The notes below the pieces were generated by a model. It saw only the letters and a list, made by a program, of their open reading frames with translations, did not search any database and was not told where the DNA came from. Shown here piece after piece: positions 43,034 to 52,344 of a DNA stretch of 64,000 nucleotides (its first letter is position 1; each line of letters opens with the position of its first letter). Origin of the DNA: Clostridia bacterium (GTDB lineage: Bacteria > Bacillota > Clostridia > Oscillospirales > CAG-272); contig JAFVWS010000042.1 of the NCBI GenBank assembly GCA_017501545.1, positions 1 to 64,000 of the forward strand, read 5' to 3'. The translations under genes were made by a program, and so were the position numbers.

Positions 43034-45706
43034 ATGAAAAAGAGAATTTTGGCACTTGTGCTTTGTGTGGCAATGTGCCTAAGTACAGTGGTACTTTTCT
43101 CAAGCTGTGGTGGTAACACAGGCGATGGCGGTAAGACAGAAAAGCCAGACGCATTTGTTATTATGTCTGAGGATTTTGATGGTAACTTCAACCCATTCTT
43201 CTCAACAACAGCAGCAGATGGTACAATCGTGTCTATGACACAAATCGGCATGCTCTCATCAGAGTATGTTGACGGCGTTGTTAAGGTTGCTTATGGTGAA
43301 AACCACGCAACAGTAACAAAGGACTTTGAAATTTCAGAGTATGACGCAGTAAAGGACGAAACAGTATATACCTTCGTTCTTAAAAACGGCATTAAGTATT
43401 CTGATGGTCACCCACTTACAATGGAGGACGTGCTTTTCAACCTCTATGTATATCTTGACCCAGCATACACAGGCTCAGCAACAATCTACTCAACAAAGAT
43501 TAAGGGTCTTGAGGAGTACAAAACTCAGCAAAAGACCTCTGGCAACGTAAGCCAAGACGAAATTATCACACAACAAGCAAGCGTACGTGCGCAAGCCCGT
43601 ATCAATGAGCTTGTAAACCTCTTTACCTCAATCGGTAAGACTGCAAACGCAGGTCAATACGAGGCTGACTATGAAAAGATGAAGACTGCTATCCTTGGAA
43701 AGAACCTTTCATCAGGCTACCTTTCTGCAGTAGCAGGCGACAATATCACAAGCCAAAAGCTTCTTGACGACTACGACTACGCGCTTAAGCTTTTCAAGGA
43801 GGAGCTTGAGGACGACTACGTTGCAGCACAAAGCGCATATAGCGACACAGACCCATACAAGACAAACAGCTACTTCAAGGACGACAAGTCAACTGAGGCA
43901 GACGATATCGCACGCTTTATGTACCACGAGGGCTTCGTAACCATTAAGTGGGGCAAAAAGACAGATAACTCAGGCAAGCTTGTTGACGACAGAAGCGTTA
44001 TTGACGAGGTTACACTTAACTATAACGCATCAAACGTAGATACAAAGGAAAAGGCTATTAACTATGTTTACGACTCAAAGGTAAGCACAGAGCTTCATAT
44101 TATCCTTTCCGCATGGGCAACTGCTGCTCAGCTCATGACAGAGTACACAGCAGAGGCTAAGGGCGTTATTCTTGACGAAAAGAAGAATGACGACGGCTCA
44201 CTTGTATACGACCACATCGAGGGTATCGTATCACTTGGCCACAACACAGATATGGAAACAATTACCGTAAACGGTACTGAATATAAAATCGCACAAGAGC
44301 ACAACCAAGACGGCACACCAGTAAACGCTGACGAGTATGACGTGCTTCAAATTACAATTGACGGACAAGACCCTAAGGCACAATGGAACTTTGCATTCTC
44401 AGTTGCACCACAGCACTACTATGGTGACTCAGCTTACCCAGTTGATATTGAGAACAACAAGTTCGGTGTTGACTATGGTAAGTTCACATTTATGCAAAAC
44501 GTAATTCAAAAGTCCTCTAAGACAACTGTTCCTATGGGCGCAGGTGCTTATAAGGCAACAAACCGTGCAAACGGCGATAACCCAACAGGCGTTGAATTTA
44601 ACGCAAACAACGTAGTATATTTCAAGAGAAATGACTACTTCACAACAGTAGGTGAGGGCATTGAAAATGCTAAGATTGAGAAGGTTCGTTACCAAGCGCT
44701 TCCAGCAGCTGACGCAATCACACTTCTTGAAAACGGCTCAGTTCACTATATCTCACCACAACTAACACAAGAAAACTATGATATGCTTTCTGATTTAAAG
44801 AAGGAAGGCGGATACGACTTTATCCTTGAGGATCAGCTTGGCTATGGTTACGTTGGTATCAACGCATCAAAGATTCAAGACCTTGAAATCCGTCAAGCAA
44901 TTATGGTTGCTATGAACACAGCAACATCACTTAACTATTACCGTCCAGGTACAGCAAGCCAAATCTTCTGGCCTATGTCAACAGTAAGCTGGGCTTACCC
45001 AAGAAATGATGACGGCTCACTCGACAACGACAACGGTAAGGACTACCCATACGTTGGTAACTGGACTGCAGACGCAAACGGCGACGGCATATATGATGGT
45101 GAGGCTGCTGCAAGAACAAAGATTTCACAGCTTATGCAATCAGCAGGCGCATCAGCAGGCGACTCAAGACTTAAGATTGAATTTACAATCGCAGGCGCAT
45201 CAACTGACCACCCAACCTTCCAAACCTTCATTGACGCCGCAAAGCTTCTTAACGAAATGGGCTGGGACGTATCAGTAGTTCCTGATGCAACAGCACTTAC
45301 AAAGCTTTCAAGCGGTGGCCTTGCTGTATGGGCAGCTGCATGGGGCTCAACTCTCGACCCTGATATGTATCAGGTTTACCACAAGAATTCAACAGCATCC
45401 AGTACAAGAGCTTGGGGCTATTCACATCTCAAGACAAATGGCTCATCTAAGGAAAAGGCAATTTTGAACGCACTCAGCGAAAAGATTGACGAGGCAAGAG
45501 AAACACTTGACCAAGAAGAGCGTGCTGCGATTTACAAGGAAGCAATGGGCTACCTACTTGACCTTGCAATTGAGCTTCCTGTATACCAAAGAAGCGTAGT
45601 TTACGCTTACAACTCTGACGTAATCGACCCAGAGTCATTACCAGAGGGCTCAAACCCATACTCATCACCACTTGACAGAATTTGGGAAGTTGAATTTAAA
45701 GACTAA
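43034..45706 (+). CDS. oppA: Oligopeptide ABC transporter substrate-binding lipoprotein
   Basis: 890 residues, longer than the 500-600 usual for SBP family 5. Lipobox FSSC (Cys25). Family features: FNPFFSTTAADGTIVSMTQI near the N-terminus, YTFVLKNGIKYSDGHPLTME (about 115), PMGAGAYKA (about 500), and the C-terminal LDPDMYQVYH and IYKEAMGYLLDLAIELPVYQ. The extra length is an insertion of roughly 250-300 residues between about 150 and 470, rich in helix (INELVNLFTSIGKTANAGQY) and without a recognised domain. It captures peptides outside the membrane and hands them to OppB and OppC. AAGGAG precedes the ATG; 14 nt separate it from oppB. Confidence 0.92.
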   Translation: MKKRILALVLCVAMCLSTVVLFSSCGGNTGDGGKTEKPDAFVIMSEDFDGNFNPFFSTTAADGTIVSMTQIGMLSSEYVDGVVKVAYGENHATVTKDFEISEYDAVKDETVYTFVLKNGIKYSDGHPLTMEDVLFNLYVYLDPAYTGSATIYSTKIKGLEEYKTQQKTSGNVSQDEIITQQASVRAQARINELVNLFTSIGKTANAGQYEADYEKMKTAILGKNLSSGYLSAVAGDNITSQKLLDDYDYALKLFKEELEDDYVAAQSAYSDTDPYKTNSYFKDDKSTEADDIARFMYHEGFVTIKWGKKTDNSGKLVDDRSVIDEVTLNYNASNVDTKEKAINYVYDSKVSTELHIILSAWATAAQLMTEYTAEAKGVILDEKKNDDGSLVYDHIEGIVSLGHNTDMETITVNGTEYKIAQEHNQDGTPVNADEYDVLQITIDGQDPKAQWNFAFSVAPQHYYGDSAYPVDIENNKFGVDYGKFTFMQNVIQKSSKTTVPMGAGAYKATNRANGDNPTGVEFNANNVVYFKRNDYFTTVGEGIENAKIEKVRYQALPAADAITLLENGSVHYISPQLTQENYDMLSDLKKEGGYDFILEDQLGYGYVGINASKIQDLEIRQAIMVAMNTATSLNYYRPGTASQIFWPMSTVSWAYPRNDDGSLDNDNGKDYPYVGNWTADANGDGIYDGEAAARTKISQLMQSAGASAGDSRLKIEFTIAGASTDHPTFQTFIDAAKLLNEMGWDVSVVPDATALTKLSSGGLAVWAAAWGSTLDPDMYQVYHKNSTASSTRAWGYSHLKTNGSSKEKAILNALSEKIDEARETLDQEERAAIYKEAMGYLLDLAIELPVYQRSVVYAYNSDVIDPESLPEGSNPYSSPLDRIWEVEFKD

Positions 45707-45720
45707 TTTGGAGTGATACA

Positions 45721-46710
45721 ATGTTAAAATATATAGTAAAAAGACTTGCGCTTTCTGTCCTTATATTAGTAGCTGTATCTCTTATCATTTACTTTTTGGT
45801 TCGTTTAATGCCTATTGACTTCGTTGCATCTAATGCCGGAATGAACTCAGAGCCTGAGACTCTTGACAAAATCCGTGAGCAGCTTGGTCTTAGCGACAAT
45901 AGCTTTGTAGGAATTATTAAAGGATACTTTAACTGGCTTGGAAACCTCTTTGAGGTGGAAAACGGAGTAATTACTCTTGGAAAATCCTTTGACGGTCAAA
46001 AGCCAGTTTCCCAAATAATTCGTCAGGGCATACCAACATCATTCGTGGTTGCATTTATCGCAACAATATTTGAATTTTTGATAGCTATACCTTTAGGAAT
46101 TACTGCTGCAACACATCAGTATTCCTTTAGGGACTATCTGATTACAGTTCTTGTAATGGTTGGTATTTCACTTCCATCATTCTTCTTTGGTAACGTATTT
46201 AAGGCAATCTTTGCTGACCTACTTGGTTGGTTCCCAGTTTCGGGTGGCACGGACGCCTCCCAAAGCACAACGGGAATTATGGACGTATTAAGTAGCTTCA
46301 GATACTACATACTGCCGATATTTACAATTACCATACTAAGCCTCGGTGGCAGAATGAGAATGACGAGAACCAATATGCTTGAGGTTTTAAACTCTGACTA
46401 TATTCGTACAGCCAGAGCAAAGGGCCTTAAGGAAAGTAAGGTAGTTACTAAGCACGCGTTTAGAAATACCCTTATTCCACTCGTAACAACGCTTGCTGGA
46501 CTTATACCATCGCTCTTCTCTGGAGCTATCATTACCGAGCGTATCTTCGGTCTTGACGGTATCGGTACCACAGCGCTTACCCTTACAAACAAGGGCGATA
46601 TTCCGTTTATAATGGGATATAATATGTTCCTCGCTACCCTTAGCGTGCTTGGAATTTTGTTATCCGATATTATGTACGCAATAGTTGACCCACGTGTTAA
46701 GCTTGAGTGA
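45721..46710 (+). CDS. oppB: Oligopeptide ABC transporter permease OppB
   Basis: 329 residues. N-terminal helix (LALSVLILVAVSLIIYFLVR), a periplasmic segment, then five helices. The coupling motif EVLNSDYIRTARAKGLKE (about 220-237) is the EAA loop that contacts the ATPases. It ends YAIVDPRVKLE, the usual OppB/DppB C-terminus. GGAG lies before the ATG. It is followed directly by oppC. Confidence 0.95.
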   Translation: MLKYIVKRLALSVLILVAVSLIIYFLVRLMPIDFVASNAGMNSEPETLDKIREQLGLSDNSFVGIIKGYFNWLGNLFEVENGVITLGKSFDGQKPVSQIIRQGIPTSFVVAFIATIFEFLIAIPLGITAATHQYSFRDYLITVLVMVGISLPSFFFGNVFKAIFADLLGWFPVSGGTDASQSTTGIMDVLSSFRYYILPIFTITILSLGGRMRMTRTNMLEVLNSDYIRTARAKGLKESKVVTKHAFRNTLIPLVTTLAGLIPSLFSGAIITERIFGLDGIGTTALTLTNKGDIPFIMGYNMFLATLSVLGILLSDIMYAIVDPRVKLE

Positions 46711-46721
46711 CGAGGTGCAAA

Positions 46722-47963
46722 ATGGATAAGAAAACAGTATTATTAAAAGCAACTCGCCTTGATGAAAAGGGTACAAGCGCGACAGAAGTAATTAAAAACG
46801 AAGAAATTAAAATCGAGGCAAATACTCCAAGCGAGGAGGAAAATGTGCCTCTTGACAAAAACATAAAGCTAATGTCCCCAACAAGAATGGTAATTCGCCG
46901 TTTCTTCCGTTCTAAGCTTAGTGTAATAGGCTTAATAATGGTAATCGGACTCTTCCTTTTCTCATTTGCTGGACCAATTCTATACCACGTAATAGTTCCT
47001 GCAAATGACGTTGTTGGTAGTGGCTACAAGTCAGACGTTACAATTTCAGAAAACGGCTTTGATGCGTGGTATGAAAATCTAATGACACGTGGCTGGCAAC
47101 AGGACGAAAAGGACGAAAGCGGACGTTGGGAAAACACTGAAAGCGAATTTATAGTTATCGTTGACGGAGAAGAGGTTGCTATAAAGCAAACCCTTCAAAA
47201 GTTCGAAAAGGACAGCACCCTTGCAAGGCCATCGGCGCTTCACCCACTTGGAACTGATAAGTCAGGCTACGACGTGCTATCAAGACTTATGTATGGTGGA
47301 CGTGTTTCACTTATCGTTTCATTCTTGGCGGTATTTATCATTACCGTGCTTGGTGTAGTGGCAGGTGGTATTGCGGGCTACTTTGGTGGCGTAATTGATA
47401 ATATCATAATGAGAATTTGTGATATTTTGATGTGCCTACCAGGTATTCCAATTCTACTAATTGTCGGCGTGCTTTTAAATGGTTGGATTAGTAAGGGCTA
47501 TGGATTTATTAGTGGTGAATCAAGAATTTACTACCTAATGATATTCATCTCCTGTATTTCATGGCCAGGCACTGCACGTCTTGTAAGAGGACAAATCCTC
47601 TCACTACGTGAGCAAGAGTATATGGTTGCCGCAGAGGCAATGGGCTACTCAACCTTCCGTAGAATATTCAAGCACTTAATTCCAAACGTAATGCCACAGC
47701 TTATAGTTCAAATGACGCTTGGTCTTGGCTCAATGATTATCTATGAGTCAACGCTATCCTACCTCGGCTTTGGTGTAAAGGCACCAAACACAGCGTGGGG
47801 TACAATTCTAAACCTCTTTGAAGAGGCAAACGGCTTTGAAATAGCGATGGCAAACCCACTAATTTGGGTTCCAGCAGGACTTTGTATAGTAATTGCGGTT
47901 TTGGGCTTCAACTTCCTCGGCGACGGCTTGCGTGATGCTCTTGACCCTAAGGCAAGGAGGTAA
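46722..47963 (+). CDS. oppC: Oligopeptide ABC transporter permease OppC
   Basis: 413 residues, longer than the usual 300. The N-terminal 60 residues are a hydrophilic extension (KIEANTPSEEENVPL), followed by the OppC_N helix and a periplasmic loop of about 80 residues (VVGSGYKSDVTISENGFDAW and on). The conserved HPLGTDKSGYDVLSRLMYGG leads to the permease core, with EAA-loop EYMVAAEAMGYSTFRRIFKH, and the end is NFLGDGLRDALDPKARR. A GTG start four bases inside oppB is possible, but ATG 46722 has GAGGTG 4 nt upstream, so I prefer it. It forms the membrane channel with OppB. Confidence 0.92.
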   Translation: MDKKTVLLKATRLDEKGTSATEVIKNEEIKIEANTPSEEENVPLDKNIKLMSPTRMVIRRFFRSKLSVIGLIMVIGLFLFSFAGPILYHVIVPANDVVGSGYKSDVTISENGFDAWYENLMTRGWQQDEKDESGRWENTESEFIVIVDGEEVAIKQTLQKFEKDSTLARPSALHPLGTDKSGYDVLSRLMYGGRVSLIVSFLAVFIITVLGVVAGGIAGYFGGVIDNIIMRICDILMCLPGIPILLIVGVLLNGWISKGYGFISGESRIYYLMIFISCISWPGTARLVRGQILSLREQEYMVAAEAMGYSTFRRIFKHLIPNVMPQLIVQMTLGLGSMIIYESTLSYLGFGVKAPNTAWGTILNLFEEANGFEIAMANPLIWVPAGLCIVIAVLGFNFLGDGLRDALDPKARR

Positions 47964-47968
47964 GAAAA

Positions 47969-49231
47969 ATGGCAACTAAAAAATCAACGTCTTACCTTTC
48001 AGGCAAGGAAATCAAGAAAATTGCAAAAGAAAACGCACAGGTGATGAAGCGCCTTGAGAAGTATAAAAAGCGCAGAGCGCCTGAAGAGGAATACTTATCT
48101 CAAATGAAAAACCCAGAAAACATTCTTGAAATTGAAGATTTACATACGTATTTCTTTACTGACCAAGGTGTTGTAAAGGCAGTTAACGGCGTTTCCTTTG
48201 ACGTGCCAAAGAATAAAACAGTAGGTATAGTTGGCGAAAGTGGTTGTGGAAAAAGCGTAACCAGTATGTCAATTATGCGTTTGCTTCAAGGCCCAACTGG
48301 TCAAATTTACTCGGGCGATATTCGCTTTGCCTCAAAGGACTTTGTAAGAAGCTTAAGTGGCAAGCCAATTGAGTTTGATGTTTTAAACGAAAAGGGTGAG
48401 CCGGTTTTGGACGAAAACGGCAAACCACAAAGAGCGTTTAAAATCGAGGAAAAGACATACGATATTGCAAAAATGCCAATGCGTGAAATTCACCGTGTGC
48501 GTGGAAAGCAAATCGCTATGATTTTCCAAGAGCCAATGACATCACTAAACCCAATTTTCACCATAGGTCAACAGCTTGACGAGGTTACCTTTATTCATGA
48601 TCCTCATGCAACTAAGGCTATGGCAAAGGCAAAATCGCTTGAGATGCTTAACCTTGTTGGAATTGCAATGCCAGAGCGCGTTTATAAGTCATACCCACAT
48701 GAATTATCAGGTGGTATGCGTCAGCGTGTTATGATTTCCATGGCACTTGCATGCAATCCACGTCTTATCATCGCTGATGAGCCAACAACTGCCCTTGACG
48801 TAACAATTCAAGCGCAAATTCTTGACCTTCTTCGTGACCTTAAGACAAAGATTGACGGCTCTATCCTTCTTATCACTCACGACCTTGGTATAGTTGCCGA
48901 AATGGCGGACTACGTGGTTGTAATGTACGCAGGTAGAGTAATTGAAAAGGGTACGGTTGGGGAGATTTTCCACAACCCACTACACCCATACACAAAGGGA
49001 CTACAAAAATCCAAGCCAACGCTTGAGTCAAGCGATGACAAGCTATTTAATATCCCAGGTAACGTGCCTAACCCTATAAATATGCCAAAGACATGCTATT
49101 TCAAGGAAAGATGCGATAGCTGTATCGGCAAATGCTCTGGTGAATATCCAGGCATGATAAAGGTTAGCGACACACACTACGTGGCTTGTCACCTTTATAA
49201 CGAAGAAAAGGGGGAAAATAAAAATGACTAA
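47969..49231 (+). CDS. oppD: Oligopeptide ABC transporter ATPase OppD
   Basis: 420 residues. A basic N-terminal extension (about 1-48) precedes the ATPase: Walker A GESGCGKS (89-96), an unusually long loop before the Q-loop (IEFDVLNEKGEPVLDENGKP), Q-loop IFQEPMTSLNP, signature LSGGMRQR, Walker B LIIADEPTTALD and the H-loop LLITHD. The oligo_HPY C-terminus contains CYFKERCDSCIGKC and a later AC, the four-cysteine pattern that binds a [4Fe-4S] cluster in some homologues. It powers peptide import with OppF. AAGGAGG precedes the ATG. It overlaps oppF by 8 nt, suggesting translational coupling. Confidence 0.93.
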   Translation: MATKKSTSYLSGKEIKKIAKENAQVMKRLEKYKKRRAPEEEYLSQMKNPENILEIEDLHTYFFTDQGVVKAVNGVSFDVPKNKTVGIVGESGCGKSVTSMSIMRLLQGPTGQIYSGDIRFASKDFVRSLSGKPIEFDVLNEKGEPVLDENGKPQRAFKIEEKTYDIAKMPMREIHRVRGKQIAMIFQEPMTSLNPIFTIGQQLDEVTFIHDPHATKAMAKAKSLEMLNLVGIAMPERVYKSYPHELSGGMRQRVMISMALACNPRLIIADEPTTALDVTIQAQILDLLRDLKTKIDGSILLITHDLGIVAEMADYVVVMYAGRVIEKGTVGEIFHNPLHPYTKGLQKSKPTLESSDDKLFNIPGNVPNPINMPKTCYFKERCDSCIGKCSGEYPGMIKVSDTHYVACHLYNEEKGENKND

Positions 49232-51167
49232 GAATAAAACCCCTTATCTAACAACCTGGAAGCAGGTGCTTTTGACAGTATTCACCCTTGGCTTTTGGTC
49301 ATACGCATGGAGAAGCCGTATGGTTGCGTTCACAAACCAGCTTTGCGAGGAGAAGAAGGATGCTGAAACACAGTCAATCCTTACTATCTTGCTTCCACCA
49401 TTCCTAATTCCTTGGGTAATTAAGCTAACAAAAGCATTAAATGGTGAAAAGACAGAGGATATAAAGGCACACGCGGGCTACCGTGGTGTATCAAAGCCTC
49501 TATTCATTATTTTGCAGGTGGTTGCAGCTTTATTTGCTGTCGCACGTGACATTATGCTGATTACAGTTATTGTTATGATGATAGTAAGCAAGGACGCATC
49601 ACAATGGCCATACCTTATAGTATATTTAGTTTGCAGATTTATGGAGTCTAACCTTATTTCGCTTCCGATTTTGATTATTGCGCAGTCAAAAATCAATCGT
49701 ATTGCTGAGCTTAAGGGAATTGAGCAAAAGGTTCCATACTCATCAAGTGCAGTTCAAAGCCCATATATGTTAAAGGTCGCATTTATTGCATTGTCAATGC
49801 TAACTCTTGGCATTTGGACAGCTATTTCTTGGGTAGGAAAGACAACGGGCTTTTTAAACAGAGTAAACCAAGAAAAAAGACACAAGCTTGATGAAACGCT
49901 TCTATGCATCTTAGTGCCTGGCTACTATTTCTACTGGGCAAAAAAGAGCGCACAGCTTGTTGACAAGTTTTCACACGAAATGCAAAACGAAAACAAAATT
50001 GAAGGTTCTGTAAAGGTTCTTTCAATTGTTGGCTATGCATTAATAGTTATCCCACCGGTAATTTCAACACTTATTGTAGGTACAATAATCAATACAATAA
50101 TCCAAGGGGCGCTAAACACCGACGTATATATGCGCCGTGTTGACTCTGAGGGTATTTTGGAGATTAGAAACCTGCGTAAGTGCTTCCCGATAGGCAAGAC
50201 ACTATTTGGCACTGTAACAAGAGAACTAAATGCTGTTAAAAACGCATCATTTGTTCTTAAGCAGGGTGAAACACTTGGTATCGTTGGTGAAAGTGGCTGT
50301 GGTAAAACCACAATGGGTAGAACAATTTTGAAGCTTTACCCATCAGAGGAGGGTCAAATAATCTTCAACGGCTACGACATAACCTACTGCCCAAAATCAC
50401 AAACAAGGAAAATGAGAAAGGATATGCAAATCATATTCCAAGACCCATATTCCTCACTTCCACCAAGAAGCACGGTTGGTGGCATACTTACTGAGCCTGT
50501 TGCAGTTCATAAAATTGTACCAGCATCTCAAAGAAAGAAATACGTGCTTGATTTAATGGACAAGTGTGGTCTTCGTGACTATTATTATGAAAGATACCCA
50601 CACGAGTTCTCTGGTGGTCAGCGTCAAAGAATTTGTATTGCAAGAGCCCTTTCTGTAAATCCTAAGCTTGTAATTTGTGATGAGCCAGTTTCGGCACTTG
50701 ACGTGTCAATTCAGGCGCAAATTATCAACCTACTTAAGGATTTACAAAAGAATATGGGACTTACATATCTCTTTATTTCACACGATTTATCAGTTGTAAA
50801 ATACATTTCTGACAAGATAGGCGTTATGTATCTTGGCACAATGATGGAGTTTGGTAAGAAGGAGGATATCTTTAATAATCCTCTACACCCATACACAAAG
50901 GCGCTATTTTCAGCAATTCCAAATCCAAATCCAGACGTAAAGATGAATCGTATCGTTCTAAAGGGCGATATTCCATCACCAGCAAACCCACCAAAGGGAT
51001 GCTCATTCCACACACGTTGCCCATATGCTATGGATATTTGTAAGGAAATTCCACCAGAGTATACTGAGCACGAAAAAGGGCACTTTGCAGCCTGCCACTT
51101 AATTAATATGAAGGGCAACCCAAATAACGAGGTGGCAAAAAGCGTATCTACAGAAAAGGAAGGCTAA
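49224..51167 (+). CDS. oppF: OppF ATPase fused to an N-terminal membrane domain
   Basis: 647 residues, about twice the usual OppF length. Residues 1-300 are a membrane domain of about six helices that looks like two DUF4234-type units (GFWSYAWRSRMVAFTNQLC near 23-41; GIWTAISWVGKTTGFLNRVN near 196-215, each followed by an ILLPPF or ILVPGYYFYW segment). The ATPase begins near 310: Walker A GESGCGKT (355-362), Q-loop IFQDPYSSLPPR, signature FSGGQRQR (462-469), Walker B LVICDEP (482-488), H520. The oligo_HPY end has Cys593, Cys599, Cys606 and Cys624. The fusion would tether the ATPase permanently to the membrane; its purpose is unknown. The sequence runs without interruption, so it is not an obvious frameshift product. 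Confidence 0.9.
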   Translation: MTKNKTPYLTTWKQVLLTVFTLGFWSYAWRSRMVAFTNQLCEEKKDAETQSILTILLPPFLIPWVIKLTKALNGEKTEDIKAHAGYRGVSKPLFIILQVVAALFAVARDIMLITVIVMMIVSKDASQWPYLIVYLVCRFMESNLISLPILIIAQSKINRIAELKGIEQKVPYSSSAVQSPYMLKVAFIALSMLTLGIWTAISWVGKTTGFLNRVNQEKRHKLDETLLCILVPGYYFYWAKKSAQLVDKFSHEMQNENKIEGSVKVLSIVGYALIVIPPVISTLIVGTIINTIIQGALNTDVYMRRVDSEGILEIRNLRKCFPIGKTLFGTVTRELNAVKNASFVLKQGETLGIVGESGCGKTTMGRTILKLYPSEEGQIIFNGYDITYCPKSQTRKMRKDMQIIFQDPYSSLPPRSTVGGILTEPVAVHKIVPASQRKKYVLDLMDKCGLRDYYYERYPHEFSGGQRQRICIARALSVNPKLVICDEPVSALDVSIQAQIINLLKDLQKNMGLTYLFISHDLSVVKYISDKIGVMYLGTMMEFGKKEDIFNNPLHPYTKALFSAIPNPNPDVKMNRIVLKGDIPSPANPPKGCSFHTRCPYAMDICKEIPPEYTEHEKGHFAACHLINMKGNPNNEVAKSVSTEKEG

Positions 51168-51182
51168 GCACCACACAATGCT

Positions 51183-51245
51183 TAGTCGCAGTATACCCAG
51201 TCAAACTCGATTTGGAGCGATAAATAACGATGTATACTGCGACTA
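51183..51245. repeat. 63-bp element with 14-bp terminal inverted repeats, copy 1
   Basis: The ends are a perfect 14-bp inverted repeat (TAGTCGCAGTATAC and its complement), the size and layout of a very small MITE. An inverted copy with a few differences lies at 54712-54774. It sits 15 nt after the oppF stop, before the last gene of the operon. Confidence 0.8.
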
Positions 51246-51263
51246 GCAAGAAAGCGAGAAAAA

Positions 51264-51530
51264 ATGAGTAACAAGAAGAAAAAGAAAAAGGAAAAGGTTA
51301 CGTATATCGACGACGGAAGAACAATTGCTGATATGTCCGCCTTTTCAAGGGGAGGCAAGAGGCTTGACACAAACGATAAAAACTTTGTGCGCCCACAGTC
51401 AACCTTCAAGGACAGATGGAAAACCTATTGGTCGGCAGTGAAAAGCATGCTAATTCCAATGGTTATCACTCTTTCTATACTTACAATATTGTTTTTCCTC
51501 GCGTACGCACTTTTCGGTGGATTTCAATAA
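51264..51530 (+). CDS. Small membrane protein at the end of the Opp operon
   Basis: 88 residues: a very basic N-terminus (NKKKKKKEKVTYIDDGRTIA), a hydrophilic middle (FVRPQSTFKDRWKTYWSAVK) and one C-terminal membrane helix (LIPMVITLSILTILFFLAYA). The topology would leave the N-terminus in the cytoplasm. No family is recognised. It lies 96 nt after oppF in the same direction, with the 63-bp element in between and a terminator after it, so it is probably the last gene of the operon. RBS weak (GCGAGAAAAA). It might help assemble or tune the transporter; this is inference. Confidence 0.65.
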   Translation: MSNKKKKKKEKVTYIDDGRTIADMSAFSRGGKRLDTNDKNFVRPQSTFKDRWKTYWSAVKSMLIPMVITLSILTILFFLAYALFGGFQ

Positions 51531-51554
51531 TTCTCTTAACTTTTGTATGAATAA

Positions 51555-51587
51555 AAAAGGAACAGATTTCGGTCTGTTCCTTTTTGC
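51555..51587 (+). terminator. Terminator of the protease/Opp operon
   Basis: AAGGAACAGA-tttcgg-TCTGTTCCTT with T tract. Confidence 0.85.
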
Positions 51588-51646
51588 TTTTTTATGAATA
51601 AACTGGCGTCATAAGTTGTCTAAGGGACGTAAATTGATGCTATGCA

Positions 51647-52330
51647 TTATGAATTAACTGCCTCAAGGGAAATTACGGTAAGCGTTTTGTTAGAAACTGT
51701 AAATTTAACCTCGTATTTATCAAAGAAAAATCCAAAAACGCGTGAGGGTGTGTCGATATAAGAGGGGCGAGGGTCGTTTTTAAGCGTGTCAACAAGGCAC
51801 GCAAAAAGATGTGGAGAGAGGCGGCTTTTAATTTCCTCTGGCACGTTTACCTCAAGGATAAAATCCTCAAGCTCCTCAGTAAAGCCACCCTTGGCATCTG
51901 GTATTGAGTCACAAAATGGTAGGTAGGGCTTTATATCATAAACAGGGGAGTGGTCCATCATATCAGCGCCCGAAAGCTTAAGCACATAGCCGTATTTTGG
52001 GTCAAGCTCAATTCCCTCAAGCTTTAAAACAGACAAGGCAAGAGAGTTTGGTCTAAATGGAGAGCGAGAGGCAAAAACGCCAACACGCGTGTTTCCGCCG
52101 AGCCTTGGTGGACGCACGGTTGGTGAAAATTTTTCCACCTTAGCTTCGCTAAAGCCCCAAATCACCCACACGTGTGAGTATTTTTCAAGCCCACAAAGCG
52201 CTTCCTTAACCCTAAATTCCTCGTTGAATATCAGCGTCGCAACTGAGTCAGAGGCAACACCACTTTGCCTTGGCACCCCAAACTTAGTAGGGAATAGTGT
52301 TTTTAAATATCCAATTTCCTTAATTTCCAT
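51647..52330 (-). CDS. trmO: tRNA (N6-threonylcarbamoyladenosine37-N6)-methyltransferase, TrmO/TsaA family
   Basis: 227 residues. The TsaA/TrmO beta-barrel methylates t6A37 of tRNA using S-adenosylmethionine. Family motifs: IGYLKTLFPTKFGVPRQSG at the start, HVWVIWGFS (about 53-61), the signature GVFASRSPFRPNSLALS (about 84-100) and a YDIKPYLPFCDSIPDA segment (about 129-145). GAGG precedes the ATG. It starts 14 nt after dinB with no terminator, so it may be induced as the last gene of the SOS operon. Confidence 0.9.
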   Translation of the reverse strand: MEIKEIGYLKTLFPTKFGVPRQSGVASDSVATLIFNEEFRVKEALCGLEKYSHVWVIWGFSEAKVEKFSPTVRPPRLGGNTRVGVFASRSPFRPNSLALSVLKLEGIELDPKYGYVLKLSGADMMDHSPVYDIKPYLPFCDSIPDAKGGFTEELEDFILEVNVPEEIKSRLSPHLFACLVDTLKNDPRPSYIDTPSRVFGFFFDKYEVKFTVSNKTLTVISLEAVNS

Positions 52331-52344
52331 AAATCCTCACCGAA

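Noticed and set aside
49224..51167. OppF fusion as a frameshift artefact
   Set aside because: One continuous frame runs through the junction with a normal linker and an ATPase with every motif intact; an artefact would usually break the frame.
51182..51409. Minus-strand frame of 75 codons opposite the small Opp-operon gene
   Set aside because: It runs through the 63-bp element and has no RBS; the plus-strand gene has a sensible topology and context.
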